Shown here: in pieces, positions 33,456 through 41,672 of the stretch
Layout of the letters: each line of letters begins with the position of its first letter
Numbering within the stretch: position 1 is the stretch's first letter
Origin: Rugosimonospora acidiphila
GTDB taxonomy: Bacteria; Actinomycetota; Actinomycetes; Mycobacteriales; Micromonosporaceae
DNA: 64,000 nucleotides
Direction of reading: 5' to 3'
Assembly: GCF_039543385.1 (NCBI RefSeq)
Contig: NZ_BAABJQ010000009.1
Coordinates: forward strand, 124,001 to 188,000
Notes under the pieces: generated by a model
What the model saw: only the letters and a program-made list of their open reading frames with translations
Databases searched by the model: none
Told to the model about the DNA's origin: nothing
Position numbers and translations under genes: made by a program

Positions 33456-34045
33456 AGGTTCGCGGCGACCCAGTCGGCGAGCGCGCGGGCGCAGTCGTCC
33501 ACCGACTCCCGCCAGGTGCGCGCCGCGCCGTCGCCCGCGTCGTCGCTGACGTGCTTGATCAGGCGGATCGGGACGCCCGCCTCGGTCGCCACCGACGCCA
33601 GCGCGTACCCCTCCATGTCGACCAGTTGCGCCCGCTGCGCGATGCGTGCCCGCGCCGCCTCGTCGGCGACAAAGACGTCGCCGGTGGCCAGGACCGGACC
33701 GGTACCCGCCAGGGTCAGCGGCGCGCCGTAGGTCTGCCCGGTCAGGGTGTGCAGGAATTCCGTGTCCAGATCGTGCTGGATGACCCGGCTCGCCTCGAGG
33801 GTGCCGTACCAGCCCGGTCGCACCGCCCCGGCCGTACCAAGGTTGATCACCTGGGCGGGCCGGTCGTCGCGAGCGAGGACAGCGGTCAGCGCCGACGCGG
33901 CGTTGACCTTGCCGATGCCGGTCAGCAGCACCGGCAGGCTCTTGTCGAGGTACGCGGCCTCCTCGGCGACCGCCAGCACGAGCAGCGGCCGGTCCGGACT
34001 GATCACCCCGAAAAGATCCACGCGACCGATGCTAACGGCCGGCAC
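33449..34045 (-). CDS. Purine nucleosidase (MTA/SAH nucleosidase-like)
   Basis: 198 residues from GTG 34045 (GTG 34021 is an alternative that removes eight residues). PNP_UDP_1 fold motifs: LLTGIGKVNAASAL, INLGTAGAVRPG, LVDMEGYALASVA with the base-binding Glu, and KHVSDDAGD with the catalytic Asp. Shorter than typical MTAN (about 230), lacking part of the N-terminal strand. Probably hydrolyses the N-glycosidic bond of methylthioadenosine, SAH or another nucleoside; no phosphate-binding Arg pattern could be judged. Confidence 0.87.
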   Translation of the reverse strand: MPAVSIGRVDLFGVISPDRPLLVLAVAEEAAYLDKSLPVLLTGIGKVNAASALTAVLARDDRPAQVINLGTAGAVRPGWYGTLEASRVIQHDLDTEFLHTLTGQTYGAPLTLAGTGPVLATGDVFVADEAARARIAQRAQLVDMEGYALASVATEAGVPIRLIKHVSDDAGDGAARTWRESVDDCARALADWVAANLS

Positions 34046-34401
34046 CGCCCCGGCCGGCCCGCTGTGATGGCCGCCTCACCGGGCTCACCTGGCCGCCCGG
34101 CGACCGGCCCGCCGGGCGGCGGTGCCGCGGTGCCGCGGTGTCGCCGTGCCGCCGTGTCGCGGTGTCGCGGTGCCGCGGTGCCGCCGCGCCGCCGTTCCGC
34201 CGCGTCGCCGTGCCGCCGTGGGCGCGCACCGGTGCCGGCTTCGGTCGGACCGCGCGTGCCGGACGGTCCCGGCCGGCCCGCGTCGCCGGGGACGCGGTTC
34301 GTCTGCTGCCAGCAGATTGCCTTGGCCGGCGGCCGGCGGCGAACCCATCATCGGTGGTGCGACCGGAATCTCCGGCATCGCTTCTTCAGACAGGAGAACT
34401 C
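34046..34401. repeat. Non-coding region with GTGCCGC/GTGTCGC short repeats, ends in clpP leader
   Basis: From 34118 to about 34216 the sequence is built of variations of seven to eight bases (GGTGCCGC, GGTGTCGC, CGTGCCGC). The right part contains the palindrome at 34302-34316 and the AGGAGAA ribosome site of the clpP gene. No gene. Confidence 0.6.
34302..34316. promoter_or_regulatory. Palindrome upstream of the clpP pair, candidate PopR/ClgR-type operator
   Basis: TCTGCTG-C-CAGCAGA has perfect 7-base arms and lies 86 bases before the clpP ATG. PopR of Streptomyces is known to bind TTCTGCC-N3-GGCAGAA-like dyads in front of clpP3clpP4, and this site shares the TCTGC/GCAGA arms. The neighbouring XRE gene (35750-36163) is the candidate binder. 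Assignment is inference. Confidence 0.5.
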
Positions 34402-35022
34402 ATGAGAATGGCCGTCGCTGAACACTCAGGCACCGCCGGTACGCTCGACGACCGGTTGGCCGACCGGCTCCTGCACCAACGCATCATCGTGCTCGGGGCC
34501 GAGGTCGACGACCCGATCGCCAACCGGATCTGCGCGCAGCTGTTGTTGCTGTCGGCCGACGATCCGCGCGCCGACATCAGTCTTTACATCAATTCACCCG
34601 GCGGCTCGGTCAGCGCGGGATTGGCCATCTACGACACGATGCGGCTGATTCCCAACGACGTCAGCACGTTGGCGGTGGGGCTCGCCGGCAGCATGGGTCA
34701 GTTCCTGCTGTGCGCGGGGACCGCCGGCAAGCGGTTCAGCCTGCCGCACGCGCAGATCCTGATGCACCAGGGTTCGGCCGGCTTCGGCGGTACCGCGGCC
34801 GACGTCGAGATCTACGCCGGGCAGCTGGAGCGGGTCGGGGCGACGTTGACCAGGCTGATCTCGGAACACACCGGGCAGCCCGCCCAGACGATCGAAAGCG
34901 ACAGCCTGCGTGACCGCTGGTTCAGCGCCGAGGAGGCCCGCGAGTACGGCATCGTCGACCACATCGTGGAGCGCCTCGATGACGTGCGCCCCGCGTCCGG
35001 TCACCGGCGGATCGGACTGTGA
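34402..35022 (+). CDS. clpP: ATP-dependent Clp protease proteolytic subunit (first of accessory pair)
   Basis: 206 residues from ATG 34402 with CAGGAGAA upstream. Catalytic triad visible: Ser97 in GLAGSMGQFLL, His122 in QILMHQGSAG, Asp171 in SDSLRDRWFSAEEA. LYINSPGGSVSAGLAIYD is diagnostic. It forms one ring of the ClpP barrel, probably with the next gene product. In actinobacteria the essential clpP1P2 pair is usually next to tig/clpX; neither adjoins, so this looks like an additional clpP3P4-type pair. GTGA overlap couples it to the second gene. Confidence 0.93.
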   Translation: MRMAVAEHSGTAGTLDDRLADRLLHQRIIVLGAEVDDPIANRICAQLLLLSADDPRADISLYINSPGGSVSAGLAIYDTMRLIPNDVSTLAVGLAGSMGQFLLCAGTAGKRFSLPHAQILMHQGSAGFGGTAADVEIYAGQLERVGATLTRLISEHTGQPAQTIESDSLRDRWFSAEEAREYGIVDHIVERLDDVRPASGHRRIGL

Positions 35023-35645
35023 CCATGAGCCAGTACACGATTCCCACCGTCGTCGAGCGGACCCCGACCGGCGAACGCGCCTTCGACATCTACTCGCAGA
35101 TGCTCGCCGAGCGCATTGTCTTCCTCGGTACCGAGCTGGACGACGGCGTCGCCAACGTGGTGATAGCCCAGCTGCTGCACCTGGAGTCGGTCAGCACCGA
35201 CCTTGAGATCAAGCTTTACATCAACTCGCCGGGCGGATCCTTCAGCGCCCTGACGGCGGTCTACGACACCATGCAGTTCATCCGGCCCGACATCGCCACC
35301 TTCTGCGTTGGTCAGGCGTCGTCGGCCGCGGCGGTACTGCTCGCCGCCGGGGCGCCGGGGAGGCGGTCGGTGCTGCGGCACGCGAAGGTGCTGTTGCACC
35401 AACCGTCGAGCCAGGCCCGGGGAACCCTGCCCGACCTGGCCATCCAGGCGAAGGAACTGGCCAAGGTGCGGGCCGAGATCGATGAGATTCTCAGCCGGCA
35501 CACCGGCCATCCGACCGAGAAGATCAGGCAGGACACCGACCGCAACCTGACGTTCGGCGCCCAGGAGGCCGTGGGCTACGGCCTCGCGGACCGGGTCATC
35601 ACGTCTCGCGCGATGAATCCGGTGAGGTGGCCCGGCGATCGCTGA
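35019..35645 (+). CDS. clpP: ATP-dependent Clp protease proteolytic subunit (second of accessory pair)
   Basis: 208 residues from GTG 35019, which overlaps the first clpP stop (GTGA); ATG 35025, giving MSQYTIPTVVERTP, is an equally good start and matches known actinobacterial ClpP N-termini. Triad: Ser102 in GQASSAAAVLL, His127 in AKVLLHQPSS, Asp174 in QDTDRNLTFGAQEA (Gln replaces the common Glu in the AEEA motif). LYINSPGGSFSALTAVYD present. Expected to assemble with the first subunit into a mixed tetradecamer that works with ClpX or ClpC encoded elsewhere. Confidence 0.93.
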   Translation: MTMSQYTIPTVVERTPTGERAFDIYSQMLAERIVFLGTELDDGVANVVIAQLLHLESVSTDLEIKLYINSPGGSFSALTAVYDTMQFIRPDIATFCVGQASSAAAVLLAAGAPGRRSVLRHAKVLLHQPSSQARGTLPDLAIQAKELAKVRAEIDEILSRHTGHPTEKIRQDTDRNLTFGAQEAVGYGLADRVITSRAMNPVRWPGDR

Positions 35646-35749
35646 CCGCGCGGCCGGCCGGCCCTGGCCACCGATCGCCGCGGCGGGCGGGCCGCCGTCA
35701 CCGATCACCCGCGCGGCCGGGCCGCGCCTCACGGCCGGATAGCCCCGCC

Positions 35750-36163
35750 TCAGGCGGCCAGCAGGCACCTGACGTCGCCGGCCGGGCCCGGTCGCGCCGG
35801 CGCGTGACGACTGGGGCGCAGGTCCACCACCGGGGCCGGGGCCCGGCGGGAGCGCAGATCCACCACCGGGGCCCGGCGGGAGCGGGCGTCGACCAGGTCG
35901 CGCCCGACCTCGGTCAGCACGTCGGACAGCTCGATGCGCAGCGCGTCGCAGACCGCGGCGAGCACCTCGGAGGACGCCTCCTTGCGCCCGCGCTCCAGCT
36001 CGGACAGGTAGGGCGTGGAGACCTTCGCCGCCCCGGCCACGTCGGCCAGGGTGCGCCCCTGCTCGCGGCGGGCGCGGCGCAGCACGTCACCCAGGACGGT
36101 GCGCAGCAGGGGCCTGGGCCGCCGCTCGCGCGACCCCAGGCCGATCACGGCCGGATCCGGCAT
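35750..36163 (-). CDS. XRE family regulator of ClgR/PopR type ending in LAA
   Basis: 137 residues from ATG 36163 (SD GGGGAGGGA). HTH_3 domain at about 19-80: LLRTVLGDVLRRARREQGRT, LADVAGAAKVSTPYLSELER, GRKEASSEVLAAVCDALRIE, closely following the ClgR pattern. The tail is a Pro/Arg linker with duplicated RSRRAP-VVDL and terminates VRCLLAA. In Streptomyces, ClgR and PopR activate clp genes and are themselves ClpP substrates through C-terminal alanines; this protein carries the same kind of tail. It converges on the clpP pair, as a regulator-target pair would. Distinction between ClgR and PopR not possible here. Confidence 0.85.
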   Translation of the reverse strand: MPDPAVIGLGSRERRPRPLLRTVLGDVLRRARREQGRTLADVAGAAKVSTPYLSELERGRKEASSEVLAAVCDALRIELSDVLTEVGRDLVDARSRRAPVVDLRSRRAPAPVVDLRPSRHAPARPGPAGDVRCLLAA

Positions 36164-36793
36164 TGCCGTCCCTCCCCACCACGGCGACGTTAACGTTCGA
36201 CACGGGCACCATACCCAGGCCGTGAGCGGCCGAGGAAATCGTTTCGCCAGCGGCGTAAGGCATCCGGTGTAGTGGCCGCCGCCTTTCGATTCCCTACAGC
36301 TGTCGAATCGCACGGGACAACGGCTGGTATTTCTATTCTCGGGGCTCACGGCAAAACGCAGTCAATGCGGATAAGCGTCGCAGTGACCCAGGTACCGTGA
36401 GGATCTTATTGATGGATTCCTCTTCGGCGTACGGGTGTTGCCACGCCTGACGGGTAGGCGTACGTTGATGTCTCAGCGCGATGATCTATCTAGTGTCATC
36501 GCGCGGGCTCGTCTGGCGGTGTCCGGGGACGGGGTAGGCAGATGCTTTGTCACATCGGTAACGCGACGTACACCTCGCGCGGCGGGTCGTTCGGGAAAGG
36601 CCCGTCGAGGACGTAGCGCGACGGGCAGGGCGTGATGGGCAGGGGTCGCGAGAGACCCTTCCCAATACCCTTTCCCCACTCATCTCATCCCATCTGGCGT
36701 TGACCGAACGCGGTGTCCGGCCGCCGACGGTCCATTCATGGTGTCCCCACCAACCCGACCAGTTGCCGCACGACACAACGAAAGTAGGGACAG
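36164..36793. other. 630-bp intergenic region, no gene, small dyads
   Basis: Divergent gap between the XRE regulator and the secreted protease. It holds ACGTTAACGT (about 36188-36197), just upstream of the regulator's ribosome site, and CGATTC/GAATCG arms 12 bases apart (36287-36310). Composition is lower in GC than the genes, so promoters are expected. No conserved RNA or protein recognised. Confidence 0.45.
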
Positions 36794-39454
36794 GTGCGCA
36801 GACCTCGTTTAGCTACCGTAATCACGTCAGTGACGCTGGGGGCGGCGTTGCCGGTGCTGGGCCTCGTGGCACCCGCCGCGGCGCAACCCAGCCCGATGGC
36901 CCCCGCCGTCAACGGCGCCGCCTCCGGCGGCGCGGTCATCGTGGTGCTCAAGGACCAGCACGCCAACCTTCCGTTGAAGACTTCGGGCGCGCAGCGCACC
37001 GCGACCACCCGCGCCGACCAGCAGTCCATCGTGTCGGACATCAAGGCCAACGGCGGTACCGACGTCACGCAGCTGGTCAGCGTGAACGCGGTCGCCGCGC
37101 ACCTGACCGCGAGCGAGGTCGACCGGCTGCGGAGCAACCCCGCCGTCAGTCAGGTGGTCCCGGACGACCAGATCCTGGTGGCGCCCGCGGCCAGCGCACC
37201 GCAGTCCTCGGCGGCGAAGCTGAACCCGAAGGTGTGCCCGACCGATCCGTCCAAGCCGCTGCTGGAGCCCGAGGCGCTGGCGGTCACCCACACGGAGACC
37301 GACGTGAAGGGCGACAAGCAGCAGGCCTCCCTGGTCGCCACCGGCAAGGGCGTCATCGTCGCCAACGACGGCATCAACGCGCTGGCCGGCAACCCGAACT
37401 TCGTGCGGGCCGACGGTTCGCACGTGGTGCTGGACGCGCCGGACTACACCCGGGACGCCAGCGACGGCGAGTACTACGGTGACGCGTCGTCCATCGCCGG
37501 GCAGGGCCTGGTGACCTACGACTTCGCCACCGAGCTGCCGCTGTCCGGCCTGCCGGCCGGCTGCACGTTCCGGATCAAGGGTGTCGCTCCGGACGCCTCG
37601 CTGGTCGACACCTCACTGATCGACACCCCGCCCAGCTCCGCCGGTCAGGCGCAGCCCGAGTCCGAGTCGCAGATCGTCGCCGGCATCGACAACGCGGTCG
37701 TGCAGGAGCACGCCGACGTCATCTCCGAGTCGTACGGCTTCCGCCAGCAGCCCGGCCGGTACTCGGTCTTCTACGCGGCCAACGACGCCGCCGTGGCGGC
37801 CGGCGTGACGGTGGTGGTGTCCTCCGGCGACAGCGGCGTGTCCGGCACGGTCTCCTCGCCGGCCACCGACCCGAACGTGATAGCGGTCGGCGCCACCAAC
37901 ACCCTGCGCCTGGTCAGCCAGGCCTACGGGTACTCCAACTGGACCAACAACAACATCACCCCGCTGTCCTCCGGCGGCGCCGCGCCCAACAACCGCGTGG
38001 TCGACCTGGTCGCGCCGGGCTACGGCGGCGAGGCCGCGTGCAGCCCGACCGGCAGCGACTGCCCGACCAACACGCAGACCGAGGCGTTCGGCGGGACTAG
38101 CGAGTCGTGCCCGCTGGTGGCCGGCGCGGTGGCGGACGTGATCCAGGCGTACGCCGACTCCCACAACGGCACCAAGCCGAGCCCGGCGCTGATCAAGCAG
38201 ATCCTCACCGGTACCGCGGACGACATCGGCGCGCCCGCCGACCAGCAGGGCGCCGGCCAGCTGGACGTGTACGCCGCGGTGCGGGCCGCGCAGCAGGAGC
38301 CGGGTGGCAGCGCGAAGAACCTGCTCGCCGGGTTGTCCTCGCCGAGCCTGATCGCCTCGCCGAGCCAGCTGGACGTGACCGCGGCCGCCGGGGCCAGCTC
38401 GCAGTCGGTGACGCTGTACAACACCAGCAGCCTGCCCACCGTGGCGACCGGGACGTACCGCTCGCTCGGCGACGCGTCGCAGATCGGCAAGACGGTCACC
38501 GAGGCGGTCAGCGCGCCCGACCCGAGCCTGCCGGTGCCGGCCGAGGGGGCGACCGCGGCGAAGCCCATCACGTTCACCGTGCCGCCCGGACTCGACCGGT
38601 TGAACGCCGACATGATCACCCCTGATCCGACCAACGGCACCATCCTGTCGTTCACCCTGGTCGACCCGAGCGGCAAGCTGACCCAGATCTCCTACGACTA
38701 CGGCACCCCGGCCACCAGGGCCGGGCAGCTCGGTTCGGTGCCCAACATCCAGCATGTCGAGGTCACGGCGCCGAAGGCCGGGAAGTGGACCGCGAAGGTT
38801 CTCTGGGCCAACGGCCGGGCGCACCTGCAGTCGGCGCCGAACGTGCCGGGCTCCTACACCGGCGACATCTCCTTCCGGGTCACCGGGCAGCACTACGTGA
38901 CCAGCCTGGCGGCCCCTCTGGTCATCCTTCCGGGGCACTCGAGCGTCAAGGTGCCGCTGCGCATCGCCATGCCGTCGGCGCCCGGTGACCACCCGGAGTC
39001 GGTGCAGTTCGTCGCCCTCGACGGGGCGCGGACCTCGGTGCCGGTGGCCCGCCGGACGCTGATCCCGTCGGCCGGTGGCGCGTTCAACACGACGATCACC
39101 AGCACCGTCGGCCGGGGCATCGGGCAGATCAGCACCTTCAACCTCGATGTGCCGCAGGGCAAGCAGGACCTGGACGTCAGCTTCCACACGGCGGACGCCA
39201 GCGCCGACAACAAGTTCACGTTCTTCCTGATCGACCCGAACGGTACGGTCGTCAGCCGCGCGACGACGCCCACGACCGACGCCTCCGGAGCCCCGGTGGC
39301 CGACGCCACCCTGGTGGCGCCGAACCCGGTCGCCGGGCGCTGGGAGATCGACGTGGAGTTGAACCTGACGGTCAGCGGCAAGGAGTTCACGCAGGTCGTC
39401 AACGGTACGGTCGGCTACGACCAGGCACCGGCCCCCGCACCCAACGCGGGCTGA
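36794..39454 (+). CDS. Secreted subtilisin-like (S8/S53 clan) protein with sedolisin-like active site
   Basis: 886 residues from GTG 36794. Signal peptide (MRRPRLATVITSVTLGAALP, cleavage after AAA), I9-like propeptide (about 45-130; GAVIVVLKDQHANLP, HLTASEVDRLRSNPAVSQVV), then protease domain: Asp192 in VIVANDGINAL, FRIKGVAPDASLVDTSLI, and Ser436 in AFGGTSESCPLVAGAVA. The HGTHVAG motif is missing; its place holds DGEYYGDASSIAGQG, giving Glu226 and Asp230 four apart. The oxyanion position reads VVVSSGDSG (Asp346) instead of NSG. Both features are those of S53 enzymes. Residues about 500-886 are beta-sandwich domains. Extracellular; proteolysis likely but untested. Confidence 0.87.
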   Translation: MRRPRLATVITSVTLGAALPVLGLVAPAAAQPSPMAPAVNGAASGGAVIVVLKDQHANLPLKTSGAQRTATTRADQQSIVSDIKANGGTDVTQLVSVNAVAAHLTASEVDRLRSNPAVSQVVPDDQILVAPAASAPQSSAAKLNPKVCPTDPSKPLLEPEALAVTHTETDVKGDKQQASLVATGKGVIVANDGINALAGNPNFVRADGSHVVLDAPDYTRDASDGEYYGDASSIAGQGLVTYDFATELPLSGLPAGCTFRIKGVAPDASLVDTSLIDTPPSSAGQAQPESESQIVAGIDNAVVQEHADVISESYGFRQQPGRYSVFYAANDAAVAAGVTVVVSSGDSGVSGTVSSPATDPNVIAVGATNTLRLVSQAYGYSNWTNNNITPLSSGGAAPNNRVVDLVAPGYGGEAACSPTGSDCPTNTQTEAFGGTSESCPLVAGAVADVIQAYADSHNGTKPSPALIKQILTGTADDIGAPADQQGAGQLDVYAAVRAAQQEPGGSAKNLLAGLSSPSLIASPSQLDVTAAAGASSQSVTLYNTSSLPTVATGTYRSLGDASQIGKTVTEAVSAPDPSLPVPAEGATAAKPITFTVPPGLDRLNADMITPDPTNGTILSFTLVDPSGKLTQISYDYGTPATRAGQLGSVPNIQHVEVTAPKAGKWTAKVLWANGRAHLQSAPNVPGSYTGDISFRVTGQHYVTSLAAPLVILPGHSSVKVPLRIAMPSAPGDHPESVQFVALDGARTSVPVARRTLIPSAGGAFNTTITSTVGRGIGQISTFNLDVPQGKQDLDVSFHTADASADNKFTFFLIDPNGTVVSRATTPTTDASGAPVADATLVAPNPVAGRWEIDVELNLTVSGKEFTQVVNGTVGYDQAPAPAPNAG

Positions 39455-39464
39455 CCCTTCCGTC

Positions 39465-39512
39465 GCGCCGTTCAACGATCGCGCCGTTCAACGATCGCGC
39501 CGTTCAACGATC
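39465..39512. repeat. Three copies of a 16-bp repeat after the protease gene
   Basis: GCGCCGTTCAACGATC repeated exactly three times, running directly into the large palindrome at 39508-39549. Confidence 0.9.
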
Positions 39513-39549
39513 GCCCCGAGAACCCGGATCCGGGTTCTCGGGGCGATCG
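39508..39549. terminator. 42-bp perfect palindrome, bidirectional terminator
   Basis: Twenty-one bases starting CGATCGCCCCGAGAACCC are followed immediately by their exact complement, centred on CCGGATCCGG. It lies between convergent stops (39454 and 39589) and should form a very stable hairpin on either strand. Confidence 0.88.
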
Positions 39550-39588
39550 GCGTGAGAGGTCCACCGGCCGCGAGCCGGGCGGTCGCGC

Positions 39589-40746
39589 TCAGCGGTGATG
39601 CGCGGTGAGGCCGAAGAACCGCACGGCCAGGCGCGCCCAGTCCGGATAGTCGAACCCGAGGTTGTGCGTCTCACCGTCCACGCTGTACGCGTCGACCTCG
39701 ACCCGGCCGGAGGAGTCGCGGTACTGGGTGTGCGTCCAGGTCGGCTGCGGGTGGTTGACGACGGCGCGGTGGGCGTGCAGGACCTCGGTCCACTGCTTGA
39801 CCTCTTCGCCGAAGTTCGGGTAAAAGAGCGTCGTGTCCGCGGTGCCGTGCCAGAGCTGCATCCGGGGGCGCGGGCCGCGGTAGCCCGGGTCGGCGGCGCG
39901 GACCAGGTCCGCCCACTTTCGCGGGGTCTTGATGAGGTCACCGTTGGCGCAGGTGGAGTTCCACATCGAGCCGTCGGTGGTGGCGAAGCAGCCGAACGGT
40001 ACGCCGGACATCGCCGAGCCGGCCTTGAAGACGTCGGGGTAGTCGCCGAGCAGGACGTTGGTCATCATCGCGCCCGAGGACAGCCCGGTGGCGAAGACCC
40101 TCGCCGCGTCGGCGTGCTGGTGTCGCTCCACGTAACGGACCATCGACACGATCCCCACCGGGTCGCTGTCGCCGTTGTGCCGCAGGGCGCCCGGCGACGA
40201 GACGTCGAAACAGTGCCCGTCGCGGGGCGCGGACGGGTAGACCACGATGAAGCCGTACCTGTCCGCGAGCGACGCGAACTCGGTCGCCGCGAACATGTCC
40301 GGCCCGGAGCCGGTGCAGTAGTGGATGGCGACCACCACGGCCGGGTGTGGCCGCACGTGGTGGGGCACGTACAGGTACATCTCCAGGCCGGTGGGGTTGG
40401 CACCGAAATTGGTCACCTGGGTCAGGGCGGCGGTCGGCGGCGGCAGCGGCGCCGACGCGGCCTGTGCGGAAGAGGCCTGTGCGGGCGCGGCCTGTGCGGA
40501 AGAGGCCTGTGCGGAAGAGGCCTGTGCGGAAGAGGCCTGCGCGGGCGAGGCCGGCACCAGCAGCGCGCCGCAGGCCACGGCGAGGCCGGCGGCCGCGGCG
40601 ATCAACGCCCGGCGCGGGCGGCGGCCCGTTCTTTGGCCGGCTCTGTGGGCTGCTCTGTGGGCTGCTCTGTGGCCTGGCCTTTGACCGGGCCGGTGGTCCG
40701 GTCCGTGGAAGGCTCTCGGTAGGGCATGGGACACGAGTTGGAGCAC
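39589..40746 (-). CDS. Secreted CE1/PHB-depolymerase-type esterase
   Basis: 385 residues from GTG 40746, preferred for SD GAAGGAG; ATG 40800 would add 18 residues without one. Unusually long basic n-region with HRAAHRAAHRAGQR repeats, hydrophobic core at about 47-64, cleavage near AQA, then an ASSAQ repeat linker (70-98). Catalytic domain: Ser223 in GLSSGAMMT, Asp304 in HGTADTT, His361 in GETHNLG. HYCTGSGPDMF carries the Cys/oxyanion region. The family includes acetylxylan, feruloyl and PHB esterases. XlnR-like palindromes upstream favour plant cell-wall action (inference). Confidence 0.88.
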   Translation of the reverse strand: MLQLVSHALPRAFHGPDHRPGQRPGHRAAHRAAHRAGQRTGRRPRRALIAAAAGLAVACGALLVPASPAQASSAQASSAQASSAQAAPAQASSAQAASAPLPPPTAALTQVTNFGANPTGLEMYLYVPHHVRPHPAVVVAIHYCTGSGPDMFAATEFASLADRYGFIVVYPSAPRDGHCFDVSSPGALRHNGDSDPVGIVSMVRYVERHQHADAARVFATGLSSGAMMTNVLLGDYPDVFKAGSAMSGVPFGCFATTDGSMWNSTCANGDLIKTPRKWADLVRAADPGYRGPRPRMQLWHGTADTTLFYPNFGEEVKQWTEVLHAHRAVVNHPQPTWTHTQYRDSSGRVEVDAYSVDGETHNLGFDYPDWARLAVRFFGLTAHHR

Positions 40747-40824
40747 GGCGAACTCCTTCGGACGGGGCCGGCGGCCCCCGGTCACCCGTGGCGGAGGCAT
40801 CGCCGGGTTGTCTCGACAAACATG

Positions 40825-40838
40825 CCGAAAGTTTTCGG
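40825..40838. promoter_or_regulatory. CCGAAA-GT-TTTCGG palindrome (xylan-regulator-like box 1)
   Basis: Six-base arms around a two-base centre, 79 bases upstream of the esterase start. It resembles the GAAA-N-TTTC boxes known in front of actinomycete xylanase and xylosidase genes. Binder not identified in this window. Confidence 0.5.
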
Positions 40839-40978
40839 AGCGGTACGGTGTGAAATATAGCAGCGTCAATGACTTGAGCCAATCCCGAAGGCGGACCGTT
40901 CCGGCTGAACGAGCGCGGTTCCCTGTCATAGTCGCGATCCGGCGGCCGATCGGCGTCCGAGAATATCCGAAAACTATC

Positions 40979-40990
40979 CGAAAATTTTCG
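40979..40990. promoter_or_regulatory. CGAAAATTTTCG palindrome (box 2)
   Basis: Perfect 12-base dyad in an AT-richer patch, preceded 12 bases earlier by another TATCCGAAAA half-site. Same GAAA/TTTC core as box 1, 154 bases away. Confidence 0.45.
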
Positions 40991-41090
40991 CAGCAGACAG
41001 CGCTGCCTGCGCCCGCCAGGCACGCCGAGGTGGTTCCCGCGCCGAGGTGGCCCGCCCACGCGCCAGGGTGGTTCCCACGCGCCGAGGGGC

Positions 41091-41276
41091 CTACCCGAGG
41101 CCCAGGGGCGGCCGGGCGAGCCGGCGCGGTCGCGGCCGGGCGAGCCGGCGCGGTCGCCCCGCTCGGAGGCGGCAGCTGATCTCTATGCCGTCCTCGACCG
41201 GGAAGGTGACGCTCTGGTAGCCGTTGGCCGGGTCGCGCACATAATCCAGGTAGGGCCGCAGGCCGCTGAGCGCGAC
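41091..41276 (-). pseudogene. Remnant of an O-methyltransferase C-terminus
   Basis: Minus-strand frame reads VALSGLRPYLDYVRDPANGY then QSVTFPVEDGIEISC, which resembles the last strands of class I O-methyltransferases, followed by an extended low-complexity tail to TAG at 41091. No start or methyltransferase core remains upstream; the homology ends abruptly at 41276, next to the TetR remnant on the other strand. Assignment from short similarity only. Confidence 0.45.
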
Positions 41277-41281
41277 GTCAC

Positions 41282-41620
41282 CTCGACCGCGACCTGCGCG
41301 CGTACCTGGGGCGGCTGGCGAGTTTCCTCGGCCGGTCCGACGCCGGGGCGGTCTTCCGGGCCCTGATCGCCCAGGCCCAGCACGATCCGGTGTTCGCCGC
41401 CGACTTCCGGGCCAGGTACCTCGACGAGCAGCGCCGGCGCGACCGGCTGCCGCTGGAGCGCGCCGTGCATCGCGGGCAGCTTCCCGCCGGGCTCGACCTG
41501 GCGGCCGAGACCGACCAGCTGGTGGGCCCGCTCTACTTCCGGGTTCTGGTCACCGACGAGCCGATCGGCCCGGACTTCACCGATCGGCTCGTCGACGCGT
41601 TCCTGCGCCGCGTGCGCTGA
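41282..41620 (+). pseudogene. Remnant of a TetR regulator (C-terminal ligand domain only)
   Basis: 113 codons reading LDRDLRAYLGRLASFLGRSD, AGAVFRALIAQAQHDPVFAA, FRARYLDEQRRRDRLPLERA, LVGPLYFRVLVTDEPIGPDF: the standard C-terminal domain of TetR regulators (TetR_C_16-like) with a normal stop. The DNA-binding N-terminus is gone; six bases separate the fragment from the oppositely oriented methyltransferase remnant, so a deletion appears to have joined the two. An ATG at 41390 could still give 76 residues, but no SD is present. Confidence 0.75.
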
Positions 41621-41672
41621 CGCCGTCCGGCGCGGTCGTCGCGTTGGGAGTCACGGCGTCGGGCGTCGGGAG

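Noticed and set aside
41183..41470. 95-codon minus-strand frame starting MHGALQRQPV.
   Set aside because: It is the antisense of the TetR remnant and lacks SD and similarity.
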